This document shows positions 21,309-28,724 of a stretch of DNA of 30,716 nt, piece after piece. A program made the position numbers and the translations under genes. The stretch is from Candidatus Peribacteraceae bacterium (GTDB lineage: Bacteria; Patescibacteriota; Gracilibacteria; Peribacterales; Peribacteraceae): positions 1 through 30,716 of the forward strand of contig JABFSS010000100.1 of assembly GCA_013140485.1 (NCBI GenBank), given 5' to 3'. The stretch's first letter is position 1; each line of letters opens with the position of its first letter. The notes under the pieces are model-generated. The model saw only the letters and a program-made list of their open reading frames with translations. It ran no database searches and had not been told where the DNA came from.

Positions 21309-23183
21309 TTAGACCTGCCCGCCCTGGTCTTTTCGGATCCTGACGATCATCCGGACGGTAAGACCGAGGAGAACGAGGACGACGAAGGACATGCCGAGCC
21401 AGATCACCCACGGATGCTGTTCGGAAAGGCGGTCGTCGCTCTGGTCGCAGGGATCCCCCGCTCCGTCGGCGTCGCTGTCTTTTTGGTCGTAATTGTACGC
21501 GTAGCGGCAGTTATCGAGCGCGTTGACCACGTTGTCGCGGTCGTCGTCTTCGCAGGCGTCGCCGACTCCGTCGTTCGTCGCGTCTGCCTGGTCGGGGTTG
21601 GCCACCGCCGGGCAGTTATCGACGGGCGGCAGGATGCCATCGCGGTCGAGATCGGTGCAGGCTTCGCCCTGGCCGTCTTTATCGAGATCTGACTGGTCGG
21701 GATTCTGGAGCGTCGGACAGTTGTCGCACGCGTCGCCGAGGCCGTCGTTGTCGGAATCCTTCTGGTCGGGATTTTTGAGTGACGGACAGACGTCGGACGC
21801 GTTCGCGACGCTGTCGCCGTCGGCATCAAGGACTGTATCTTCACACGCATCGCCGAGCATGTTGGCATTGCGGTCGGCTTGGTCGGGATTGCGGGTCTGC
21901 GGGCAGTTGTCGCACCCATCGCCGATGCCGTCACCGTCGAGATCCTCCTGCTTGGGATTCGCTTTGCCGCGGCACGTGTCCGCCGCGTCGGGAACGCCGT
22001 CGCTGTCGCGGTCCAGCTGGCATGCGTCCCCCGCGCCGTCGCCGTCGGAATCTTTCTGGTCCGGGTTGGCGACGCCGGTGCAGTTGTCGCGACCGTTCAT
22101 GATGCCGTCGCCGTCGTTGTCGTCGCAGGTGTTCCCCACGCCGTCGAGATCGTCGTCCTTTTGATCGGGATTGAAGACCGAGCGGCAGTTATCGTCGGCA
22201 TCGCCGGCACCGTCGTGGTCTTCGTCATACTGCGGAGCGTTGGCCGCGTCGGGGGCGTTGTCGCACGCGTCGCCGAGCCCGTCATGATCGCGATCGGTTT
22301 GAGCAGGATTCGCGACGGACGGACAGTTATCTTTCGCAGCCGTGAGTCCGTCGTTGTCACCGTCTTCCTGCAGCATTTTCTCTGCGCCGAGCGAGACGTA
22401 CGGCGTCGACGGCGTCGATGTGAGATCGTTGGGAGTGGCCGGGAGCGCTGGCGGCGCGGGATCGCCGTAGACTAACCGATATGAATGCCCGGGCGTCGCG
22501 CGGAAGAGAATGCGCGCGGGCTGCGTGCCGCCGAGCGTGATTTCTCCGATGGCCGGGACGATGTCGTACCCGAGCGTAAGGCGGATGCCGTCGGTGGTGA
22601 CGGCGGAGAAATCGGTGAACGAGACGTCCTTGAGCGACCGGAGAGGAATGTAATTTGCGCCGCTGCGCGCGGCGACCGCGAAAGTGGAGAACGTCTGGCC
22701 TGCGGCCACAGTGACGCTGTGGACCCGCACGGGAGCGGAGAACGCGATCGTGATGGTGCATGTGGACGGATGCTTGAGAGGATCGGGCCGGACTGTCGAG
22801 TTGGGATCGCCATCGTGCGACGCGTCGGCAGAACCGCCTCCTTCGACGGAGCAGAACGTGACGGACGAAATCACCCCGCGTAGCTCACCCGGAACCGCGG
22901 CGGCGGACCGCTGCGGGAGAGCCGTTCCTCCTTCCATCACACGCAGAGTCTCGAGCGCGCTCTGCTGGAGCACGGCATCGGGCACGGCGACGAGAACGGC
23001 TTGCGCCGCCGTGATGCCTCGCAGATCCACCGGCCGTTCGTACGCGGGCGCGGCGAATGCCGTGGGAACCGCAACGATCAATCCGATGACCATCGCCATC
23101 AATGTAGGGACGCCCCGCGGGGGCGTCCTTTCCATTATTTGACGACCCATTCGCCGCGCCCGTAAAAAGGAGAGATACATCAT
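21309..23183 (-). CDS. Surface protein with thrombospondin type 3 repeats
   Basis: A 624-residue secreted, membrane-anchored protein. A hydrophobic segment MAMVIGLIVAVPTAFA (residues 29-44) with AFA before AAP gives a signal peptide. Residues 50-270 form an unrecognised domain, possibly beta-rich, with two cysteines (111, 142). Residues about 274-583 hold ten Asp-rich units of the type DNCP-x-x-x-NPDQ-x-D-x-D-x-DG-x-GDACD, the calcium-binding TSP3 repeat. A C-terminal helix (about 592-613, WVIWLGMSFVVLVLLGLTV) followed by basic RMIVRIRKDQ is a membrane anchor. Start: 23183 lies 7 nt after the DUF2339 gene on the same strand; an ATG at 23135 gives a shorter n-region and is a good alternative. 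Likely a rigid Ca2+-dependent stalk displayed outside the cell. Confidence 0.88.
   Translation of the reverse strand: MMYLSFLRARRMGRQIMERTPPRGVPTLMAMVIGLIVAVPTAFAAPAYERPVDLRGITAAQAVLVAVPDAVLQQSALETLRVMEGGTALPQRSAAAVPGELRGVISSVTFCSVEGGGSADASHDGDPNSTVRPDPLKHPSTCTITIAFSAPVRVHSVTVAAGQTFSTFAVAARSGANYIPLRSLKDVSFTDFSAVTTDGIRLTLGYDIVPAIGEITLGGTQPARILFRATPGHSYRLVYGDPAPPALPATPNDLTSTPSTPYVSLGAEKMLQEDGDNDGLTAAKDNCPSVANPAQTDRDHDGLGDACDNAPDAANAPQYDEDHDGAGDADDNCRSVFNPDQKDDDLDGVGNTCDDNDGDGIMNGRDNCTGVANPDQKDSDGDGAGDACQLDRDSDGVPDAADTCRGKANPKQEDLDGDGIGDGCDNCPQTRNPDQADRNANMLGDACEDTVLDADGDSVANASDVCPSLKNPDQKDSDNDGLGDACDNCPTLQNPDQSDLDKDGQGEACTDLDRDGILPPVDNCPAVANPDQADATNDGVGDACEDDDRDNVVNALDNCRYAYNYDQKDSDADGAGDPCDQSDDRLSEQHPWVIWLGMSFVVLVLLGLTVRMIVRIRKDQGGQV
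23108..23128. repeat. GC-rich palindrome near the start of the TSP3 gene
   Basis: GGACGCCCC (23108-23116), loop GCG, GGGGCGTCC (23120-23128): a perfect 9-bp stem within the N-terminal codons (RTPPRGVP) just before the signal-peptide core. It could affect translation if transcribed, or be another in-frame dispersed palindrome. Confidence 0.6.
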
Positions 23184-23190
23184 ACAAAAA

Positions 23191-25224
23191 TCAGGAAAGG
23201 AAGAACGATTTCACCGCATCTTTCTGCCGTTGATACAGGAACGATGCGCCGACGAGCAATGCGCCCAGGACGGTGAACCCGATGACGCGCGCGCCCGTGC
23301 CGAGAGCGAAGAAGTCGATAATCGCGAGTTTGCCCGTCGCGAGCATCAAGAGCGCGAGACCGAAGACGCGCAACCCTTTCCAGCGGCCGAGGACACCCGC
23401 GATGAGCGTCGCGATGGCGTAGACGGCCCAGAGGATGGATATGCCGACCTGCATCGTCTGGTATGGGTTAAAGAAGCCGGTGAGGAACCGGCCCTCGCGG
23501 ACACCCAAGACAAATTCGTCAGTCAGGTACACGACAGTGATGATCTGCACCGCGATGCCGAGCGTGGCAAAGAGACCTTTCTCTTTTTCACTGAGTTCCT
23601 TCCACTGCATGCGCGCCATCGCCAGCGCGACATATCCGCCGCCGATCAGCGCCGCCGCTTCGGTAAAGCGCTGCCAGCCGGTGAGCTGCGATTGCGCAGG
23701 AACGAAGAGGTTCATGCCGAAAGCGACAGTGAGAACCGCAAGCCCGGTCACGACGAACAGGAGAATATTCTGTTCTTCGCGGTCTTTCCGAGGAAGTCCC
23801 AGGAAGAGAATGCCGAGAAGCATCGCCACCCATCCCAAGAAGAGATAGAAACCGAACGGCAGATAGGCGACAACATAGCCGCTGTACTGGTACGGCATTC
23901 CGCCGACCAGGGACGGAAGATCGTTCAACGCGACGGGGACAAACAAATACCATGCGTACGCGAGAATCATGACGATCCAGGCAAAGGATTGGATGCGTCG
24001 GTCTTTGAGCGTCAGCGCCATCCAGAGGAGGAAGACTCCTTCGACGCTCCACGCAAGCGGCACCCACTGGCTGCCGAGCTGGAGAGGAACCGCGAGCGAC
24101 GTGAAGAAGACGGTGAGAGCCAGGCAGCCGAGGACCATCGGCGTGTCGGCGCGGTTGCGGCGGTAGACTTCGCTGCTGAACGCGAGGAAGAGCACGGCGA
24201 AACCGACGGAGACGAACGCGTCGTAGGTCTCGCGCAGAGCGGGAGTCTTTCCGAGCCAAAGAAGAATGAGCGCGAAGTGCACGAGGGCGTTGCCGAGGAG
24301 AATGATAAGGTCCCCCGCCTCGGACTTCTGATTCCTCAGCAGGTTGTACATCAGCGGCACCAGCAGATAGAGCGCGAGGAACGCGCCGATGAAGGCGAAC
24401 GCGTATGGTCTCTCGAATGTGAAGTCGGTATACGCATACAGTTCATAGGCGCCCGTGCCGATCAGCGTGAACGTATTGAGCCCGCGCCACTGCCGAACGT
24501 GCCCCAGTGCGAGGATGCCGAGGTCGAGGATGAGGATATAAAGGAGGAGCGACGTGGTGGATCCTTCTTGCCCGGTGAGAAGAGGAGTGACGAAGCCGCC
24601 GATGATGCCGAACGCCGCGAGCGGGAACGCGCCGTAGTAGCCCGCGAGCAAGCAGACGACGAGCGTCGTCAGGATGTAGATGGCGAACGCGATGGGCGCC
24701 GGGAAAAGATGGTACGTATGGAGCGCAATCCACGTGACGATGTACGACCCCAGCGCGCCGCCGCCCGTGAAGGCGAGCGCCCACGTTCCGTAGCGGGTGC
24801 GGAGACGGTCCCCGGCCGCGATGGCGCAGCCGGCAAGAACGTACCCGATGACCGTGCGTCCCGTCGGCCCGATGAATCCGTTATCAAACGACCATTTAAG
24901 GAAGAAGAGCAGCGCCAGCACGAGCGCCCCGATGCCGACCCACTGGAACAAATGTCCGCCGACGCGTTCCTCGAGCGATTTTTGCGGACCTTTCGCTTTC
25001 ACCTGCGCAGTTGGACGCGGAACCGCCGCCGCTTGCGGTTGCTGACGTACCGGTTTCGGTTCTTCCCGCTCTACGGAACTCCGAACAGGGGCGCTCACTC
25101 CCCCGCGCTCCAGCCGCCCGATACGCGAACTCAACCGGATGAGCCAAATCGGCACACCGATAAAGTAGAAGAGGGCGATGATCCAAAAGATCGGACCCAT
25201 CGCGAGCAAGTAATAGAGCGACAT
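23191..25224 (-). CDS. DUF2339 polytopic membrane protein
   Basis: A 677-residue protein with an N-terminal helix (residues 8-30), a basic/proline-rich linker (about 35-80), then about 20 or more membrane helices to the C-terminus. The block LFQWVGIGALVLALLFFLKWSFDNGFIGPTGRTVIGYVLAG is the conserved opening of DUF2339 proteins (pattern W-G-x-x-x-L-x-x-x-FFLK...G.R...G). The family function is unknown; a role in envelope or transport is often suggested but not shown. It is the first gene of a two-gene operon with the TSP3 surface protein (7-nt gap). The 264 bp upstream hold an inverted pair CCGG-ATTA-CCGG near 25240 and no gene. Confidence 0.85.
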   Translation of the reverse strand: MSLYYLLAMGPIFWIIALFYFIGVPIWLIRLSSRIGRLERGGVSAPVRSSVEREEPKPVRQQPQAAAVPRPTAQVKAKGPQKSLEERVGGHLFQWVGIGALVLALLFFLKWSFDNGFIGPTGRTVIGYVLAGCAIAAGDRLRTRYGTWALAFTGGGALGSYIVTWIALHTYHLFPAPIAFAIYILTTLVVCLLAGYYGAFPLAAFGIIGGFVTPLLTGQEGSTTSLLLYILILDLGILALGHVRQWRGLNTFTLIGTGAYELYAYTDFTFERPYAFAFIGAFLALYLLVPLMYNLLRNQKSEAGDLIILLGNALVHFALILLWLGKTPALRETYDAFVSVGFAVLFLAFSSEVYRRNRADTPMVLGCLALTVFFTSLAVPLQLGSQWVPLAWSVEGVFLLWMALTLKDRRIQSFAWIVMILAYAWYLFVPVALNDLPSLVGGMPYQYSGYVVAYLPFGFYLFLGWVAMLLGILFLGLPRKDREEQNILLFVVTGLAVLTVAFGMNLFVPAQSQLTGWQRFTEAAALIGGGYVALAMARMQWKELSEKEKGLFATLGIAVQIITVVYLTDEFVLGVREGRFLTGFFNPYQTMQVGISILWAVYAIATLIAGVLGRWKGLRVFGLALLMLATGKLAIIDFFALGTGARVIGFTVLGALLVGASFLYQRQKDAVKSFFLS

Positions 25225-25432
25225 ACGTTTTGAGGGGGAATGACCGGATTACCGGACAGCATATAGACGGCGAGGAGTAACAGTTGTTGACGCAATCATC
25301 GCTATTCTGACTAGTCATATTCAAATTTCGATGGTGAAATTGATTCTTTTTGGCTTCCAGAAGGGATTTTTCCCTCTCTGCACGCCGAAAACTCGTGATT
25401 GCCAATTTAGCCATACGTCTACAAATTTAGGC

Positions 25433-25460
25433 TTGCAGGGGGCGTTTTGAGCCCTAGAAT
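25433..25460 (+). promoter_or_regulatory. Sigma-70-type promoter for histone-fold gene
   Basis: TTGCAG (25433-25438), 16-bp spacer, TAGAAT (25455-25460). Transcription would start near 25467, giving a pyrimidine-rich leader of about 22 nt (CTTCCTTCCCCCTCTTCT before ATG) with no Shine-Dalgarno. This is the clearest -35/-10 pair in the window. Confidence 0.55.
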
Positions 25461-25488
25461 CCTGCTGTTACTTCCTTCCCCCTCTTCT

Positions 25489-25659
25489 ATGAGTTACGTC
25501 GTCGCATCCGCGATCAAGGATCTGCTCAAGAAGCACGGCATGATGTGTGCTGGCGATTTCCCCGAGGCTGCTTCGGCCGCTCTCGAGGAGATGGTCAAGA
25601 AAGCCGCATGGCGTGCCAAAGAGAACGGCCGCGTCACCACGCGCCCGTGCGATCTTTGA
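25489..25659 (+). CDS. Small predicted histone-fold protein
   Basis: A 56-residue basic protein: MSYVVASAIKDLLKKHGM, then CAGDFPEAASAALEEMV, then KKAAWRAKENGRVTTRPCDL. The helix-loop-long helix-loop plan and the ending R-x-T-x-x-x-x-D-L fit the alpha1-L1-alpha2-L2 part of the archaeal/bacterial histone fold (DUF1931 and Bdellovibrio-type histones), with alpha3 almost absent. Such proteins dimerise and bind DNA. It is monocistronic: its own -35/-10 promoter lies upstream and an intrinsic terminator downstream, unlike other genes here, which fits an abundant product. An in-frame GTG/ATG-poor extension upstream is not supported. Homology was judged by eye; DNA binding is inferred. Confidence 0.7.
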   Translation: MSYVVASAIKDLLKKHGMMCAGDFPEAASAALEEMVKKAAWRAKENGRVTTRPCDL

Positions 25660-25685
25660 TTTGAAGATTGCTTTTCTACGAACAG

Positions 25686-25708
25686 ACCCTCCGTAAGGAG
25701 GGTTTTTT
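25686..25708 (+). terminator. Rho-independent terminator
   Basis: ACCCTCC (25686-25692), loop GTAA, GGAGGGT (25697-25703) followed directly by TTTTT. A compact stem with a T-run 27 nt after the histone-fold stop codon. It is the only classical intrinsic terminator recognised in the window. Confidence 0.88.
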
Positions 25709-25730
25709 CGTGGCAGAGAAGATGTGCAGG

Positions 25731-25736
25731 TACAAT
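25731..25736 (+). promoter_or_regulatory. -10 box TACAAT
   Basis: TACAAT ends 9 nt before the ATG at 25746 and lies just after the terminator, so the next gene is transcribed on its own with a leader of about 3 nt. Confidence 0.45.
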
Positions 25737-25745
25737 CCGCGCAGC

Positions 25746-26207
25746 ATGAAACGTATGCTTCAACTCCTCGTTACTCTCATCGTTGTCGCCCTCGCCCTCG
25801 GCGTCGGTCGAACCGTCATGGTGCAGTGGAGCGGGACACAGAAGGAATTTCTTACGGGGAGTCTTCCCAGTCCCATGCCGGATGGTTTCCACAAGGGCTC
25901 CACGGCGTTCTATCAAGGCAGTTGGAGGGGAAAAACGTTCAACACGAAAACGAATACCGGCATCAACATGATGGGCGATCCTCCGGTTCCCGCGTATCCC
26001 TTCAGAACGTACGTGACGAAAGGGCTGCGCGATACGGCACTCGACGTTCTGCGGATCGATTACGACAGCCCGGAGAATTCATGGTACGTGCGCAGAGTCG
26101 TGGATGAAATCGTGCAGATCGCTCCGGGGAAGTATCTTGGCAAAATTCATCTGCGCGTGATTCCGGGTTTTCCGTTCATTGTGGGATTCTTCCGCTTGGA
26201 AAAATGA
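25746..26207 (+). CDS. Membrane-anchored hypothetical protein
   Basis: A 153-residue protein with an N-terminal signal anchor (residues 4-22, MLQLLVTLIVVALALGVG) and an extracytoplasmic domain. The domain contains PDGFHKGSTAFYQGSWRGKTF, PFRTYVTKGLRDTALDVLRIDYD, RRVVDEIVQIAPGKYLGKIHLRV and PGFPFIVGFFRL. The pattern of strands and conserved-looking glycine/aromatic residues suggests a small beta-barrel, and similar short proteins are annotated as hypothetical in many bacteria. No catalytic motif is seen and I cannot assign a function. Convergent with prfB, 3 nt between stop codons. Confidence 0.65.
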   Translation: MKRMLQLLVTLIVVALALGVGRTVMVQWSGTQKEFLTGSLPSPMPDGFHKGSTAFYQGSWRGKTFNTKTNTGINMMGDPPVPAYPFRTYVTKGLRDTALDVLRIDYDSPENSWYVRRVVDEIVQIAPGKYLGKIHLRVIPGFPFIVGFFRLEK

Positions 26208-26210
26208 CAG

Positions 26211-27318
26211 TTATGTCTTTGATAGACGCTTCAGTTCCGCATCGATAAACATCTGAATATCTCCCTCGAGCACTCCCGCAGTATCACTCGTCTCCACGTT
26301 CGTCCGGAGATCTTTGACCATCTGGTACGGGTGGAGAACATAGCTGCGGATCTGCTGTCCGAAGTCGGCGCTCTGTGTGGCGCCTTTCAGATCTTTCTTC
26401 TGCGCGAGCTCTTCTCCCCTCTTCTTCTCCAGAAGTTTGGCCCTGAGAATGTTCATGGCGAGCGCACGGTTCTGTAATTGCGACCGTTCCGTCTGACATG
26501 CGACGACGATGCCGGTGGGAATATGCGTCAGACGAATGGCGGACTCCACTTTGTTGACATTCTGTCCTCCGGCGCCTCCGCTGCGGAAGGTGTCGATGCG
26601 CAGGTCGTTCAAATTGATCTCGATTTCTTTCGTCTCCGCGATTTCCGGCAACACTTCGACGAGCGCGAAGCTCGTCTGGCGAAGTCCTTTGGCGCCGAAG
26701 GGCGAAATGCGAACGAGGCGGTGCGTCCCCTTTTCGCACTTGAGATTGCCGTACGCCATTTCGCCGGTGACGTGGAAGGTGGCGGTTTTGATTCCGGCTT
26801 CCTGCCCGTCGGTCTTTTCGAGCAGGTTCGACTTCCAGCCCTTCGCTTCGGCATAGCGCAGATACATGCGCATGAGCATCGCGGCCCAGTCCTGCGCCTC
26901 GGTACCGCCCGCGCCGCCGCTCAGCGTGATGTAGCAATTGCCTGCATCGAATTCGCCGCCGAGATAGAGCTGTGATTCCTGCTCTTTCCATCGCTTCTCC
27001 AGCACGTCCGTCTGCATCTGGAGTTCGGACAGATCGGACTCCGAGGAAATCTTCGCAAGTTCAACCAGCTCCAAAAGTTCCGCGGCGATCGCGGCGATCG
27101 GTTCCCACTGCTTGCGCAACGCTTTCAGTTTCGTGAAGAGACTCTGCGCGCGCTGCTGATCGCTCCAAATCTGAGGATCAGTCGTGTCCTTCTCCAGTTC
27201 CGCGATCTGTTTTGGAATGCCCTTTCCCTCAAAGAGAGTCCTTGCCCGTGTTGACGGCAGACTGGAGCTCGGCCAATTTCTTGAGGAGTTCGTCCACGGG
27301 GAAGGGGGTAAGAATCAC
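26211..27318 (-). CDS. prfB: Peptide chain release factor 2, with +1 programmed frameshift
   Basis: Frame 0 runs from GTG at 27318 through 29 codons (MILTPFPVDELLKKL...) to TGA at 27231-27229. Shifting +1 at CTT (27234-27232) continues as EGKGIPKQIAELEKDTTDPQIWSDQQRAQ, the conserved RF2 N-terminus, to the stop at 26211. The total is about 368 residues (E. coli RF2 has 365). Catalytic GGQ is in SGGAGGQNVNK; the UGA/UAA-reading SPF tripeptide is in RLVRISPFGAKG. RF2 hydrolyses peptidyl-tRNA at UGA and UAA, and low RF2 favours the shift, giving autoregulation. GTG at 27297 is another possible start. A TACAAT box ends 4 nt before the first GTG. Coding segments: 27318-27232, then 27230-26211. Confidence 0.9.
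27228..27243 (-). other. RF2 frameshift signal (AAGGA-CTCT-CTT-TGA-G)
   Basis: Minus-strand AAGGA (27243-27239) resembles a Shine-Dalgarno and lies 4 nt before CTT TGA (27234-27229). The classical site is AGGGGG-TAT-CTT-TGA-C. Here the base after UGA is G rather than C, and the spacer is one base longer. The peptide on each side matches RF2, so the shift is required for a full-length protein. Confidence 0.85.
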
Positions 27319-27322
27319 CTCT

Positions 27323-27328
27323 ATTGTA
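27323..27328 (-). promoter_or_regulatory. -10 box TACAAT for prfB
   Basis: TACAAT on the minus strand, 4 nt before the GTG at 27318. Slightly closer than other boxes in the window; the transcript would start within or next to the start codon. Confidence 0.4.
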
Positions 27329-27386
27329 TGATAATTACCGAGCTTTTGCTACTCCGACAAAGCGAGTCGCGTTCAGGGAGAATGTA

Positions 27387-27395
27387 TGGTATAAT
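27387..27395 (+). promoter_or_regulatory. Extended -10 (TGGTATAAT)
   Basis: TG, one base, then perfect TATAAT (27390-27395), upstream of the orphan gene at 27431. It gives a leader of about 29 nt with no Shine-Dalgarno, unlike the leaderless pattern elsewhere. Confidence 0.6.
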
Positions 27396-27430
27396 TTACA
27401 TTACACCCAAACATATTTCCCCTCACAGTT

Positions 27431-28066
27431 ATGGATGCCAATAATAAATACACGCCCTTGGATATGATTCTCGCAATTAGCAAATTGCCAAATGAACAGG
27501 CACAAATTGATTTTATGACTGCAAAGGACAAAGTGGATCTGATGACCGCAGACTTTGCGAAAGCAATGCTTGAGATGCCTCAAGCGTCCTCGATACCAGG
27601 AGGACAAGAAGTCAGCCCGCAGCTATCCAGTCGAGCCACGCTCTTTCTGGATGAAATTGCTCGTGGGCATTCTGTAAGCAGTGCGGTGCTCATGTCCCGA
27701 GAAAGTTTATCGGATGCTCTCAAGCGCTGGAGTGGTGAGGAGAACCCACGTATGAACAAAGAACCATCATTCGACGCCATTGTCTGGACCCTAACTCAAG
27801 TACTAGAGAATCCAGACAAGCAAATCGCTTTTCTTGCCGATAAGAAGAAGGTGCCTCTTGATGCAAAATTAGCGCAGAGAATTCTTGATGCGACAAATGG
27901 AACAAGTGACGACAACGGGAATACCCTATTGCTACAGAGTGAAACGGGAAAATTTCTTCAGAAAGTTGCAAATGGAATGTCTGTGGCTGATGCCTATTTG
28001 GATGCTGGAATCGGTCTAAAAACAACTGACACTGAGGAAAGATTTAATGGAAGAAATGCTGCCTAA
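27431..28066 (+). CDS. Hypothetical protein
   Basis: A 211-residue soluble protein, predicted mostly helical, with no recognised domain. Motif-like stretches ILAISKLPNEQAQIDFMTAKDKVDLMTADFAKAMLEM and VLENPDKQIAFLADKKKVPLDAKLAQRILDATNG look like an internal duplication: both follow the pattern n-x-Q-I-x-F-(M/L)-(T/A)-x-K-(D/K)-K-V-x-L. Low GC compared with the neighbours. It is transcribed from a consensus extended -10. Function unknown. Confidence 0.55.
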   Translation: MDANNKYTPLDMILAISKLPNEQAQIDFMTAKDKVDLMTADFAKAMLEMPQASSIPGGQEVSPQLSSRATLFLDEIARGHSVSSAVLMSRESLSDALKRWSGEENPRMNKEPSFDAIVWTLTQVLENPDKQIAFLADKKKVPLDAKLAQRILDATNGTSDDNGNTLLLQSETGKFLQKVANGMSVADAYLDAGIGLKTTDTEERFNGRNAA

Positions 28067-28083
28067 AGGCGTCTGAGCGCCTT
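28066..28083 (+). terminator. Weak hairpin AAGGCG-TCTGAG-CGCCTT
   Basis: A 6-bp stem starting at the stop codon of the orphan gene, without a following T-run. It may be a weak terminator or 3' stabilising hairpin. Confidence 0.3.
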
Positions 28084-28104
28084 CCGGAGCATGATGTTTT
28101 CTGC

Positions 28105-28118
28105 TACAATAAGAGGAA
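28105..28118 (+). promoter_or_regulatory. -10 box TACAAT followed by Shine-Dalgarno AAGAGGAA
   Basis: TACAAT (28105-28110) then AAGAGGAA (28111-28118), 6 nt before the ATG at 28125. One of very few genes here with a correctly spaced ribosome binding site, though the predicted transcript start falls inside it. Confidence 0.45.
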
Positions 28119-28124
28119 ACCATC

Positions 28125-28724
28125 ATGCACACAGACTCACTCATTCCGGCTGCCCGCCCCACGCTTTCGACGATTCTCTGGCGCCTCTCCTGGCCCTTTT
28201 TCCTGTTCAGTTTTCTCTTCGCGGCGCTGATGGCCGTTTCTTGGACGTTCCTGCTCCCCCGCTACACGCTCATCGACGTGGGAGGCACGCTCCGGGACGC
28301 AGCGCAGATCCGCGCATACCGTTCGGAGCTGGGCACGCAGATCGCCGAGAAGGAAGAGCGGCGGCGGCAGTTGGTGCTGGCGGTGCACGATCCGCAGTAC
28401 GAAACTCTCAAGCAGCAACGCCGCGAGCGCGTCTCTTTGGATGAATTACGGAAGGCACTCTCGGACCATGCAACGAAGATCACCGGGAAAGAGGATCGCG
28501 TACGCTGGAGTTCGTTTGACTACGATCCCAACGCGAAGACGCTGCACATGCGCGGGTACGTTGGCAACGTCGAAACGCGCAGCATGACGGTGCTCGCGGA
28601 ATTCTCGCAGTCGCTCAAATCCCTGCCGTTCGTGGCAAGCGCGACGACGCCCTCGTTCTCGCGCGAGGAAGATCCCAAGACCGGCTTCCATTCCCCGTTC
28701 GATATCACCCTGTCGCTCCGATGA
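28125..28724 (+). CDS. Bitopic membrane protein, possibly PilN-like
   Basis: A 199-residue protein with a short cytoplasmic tail, one strong membrane helix (residues about 20-45, WPFFLFSFLFAALMAVSWTFLL), a charged helical segment likely to form a coiled coil (about 55-110, AYRSELGTQIAEKEERRRQLVLAV) and a C-terminal ferredoxin-like stretch (VRWSSFDYDPNAKTLHMRGYVGNVETRSMTVLAEFSQSLKSLPFV). This layout is that of PilN/GspL-type inner-membrane pilus proteins, with 'fluctuating SLPFV' strands typical of the family. The following gene overlaps it by 4 nt and has a matching PilO-like layout. No other pilus gene is in the window, so the call rests on topology. Confidence 0.45.
   Translation: MHTDSLIPAARPTLSTILWRLSWPFFLFSFLFAALMAVSWTFLLPRYTLIDVGGTLRDAAQIRAYRSELGTQIAEKEERRRQLVLAVHDPQYETLKQQRRERVSLDELRKALSDHATKITGKEDRVRWSSFDYDPNAKTLHMRGYVGNVETRSMTVLAEFSQSLKSLPFVASATTPSFSREEDPKTGFHSPFDITLSLR

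Noticed and set aside
23230..25233. A 667-codon open frame on the plus strand opposite the DUF2339 gene
   Set aside because: It is antisense to a clear membrane-protein gene. The product is an unbroken string of charged residues with no domain, as expected from the complement of hydrophobic codons in GC-rich DNA.
25225..25432. Gene or RNA in the gap between the DUF2339 and histone-fold genes
   Set aside because: Only short unsupported frames and small palindromes (CCGG-ATTA-CCGG, GGGATTTTTCCC) are seen; no convincing coding or RNA structure.
27229..27318. prfB broken by a true frameshift (pseudogene)
   Set aside because: The shift falls exactly at CTT TGA in the position used by RF2 genes, with a stimulator upstream and intact domains downstream.
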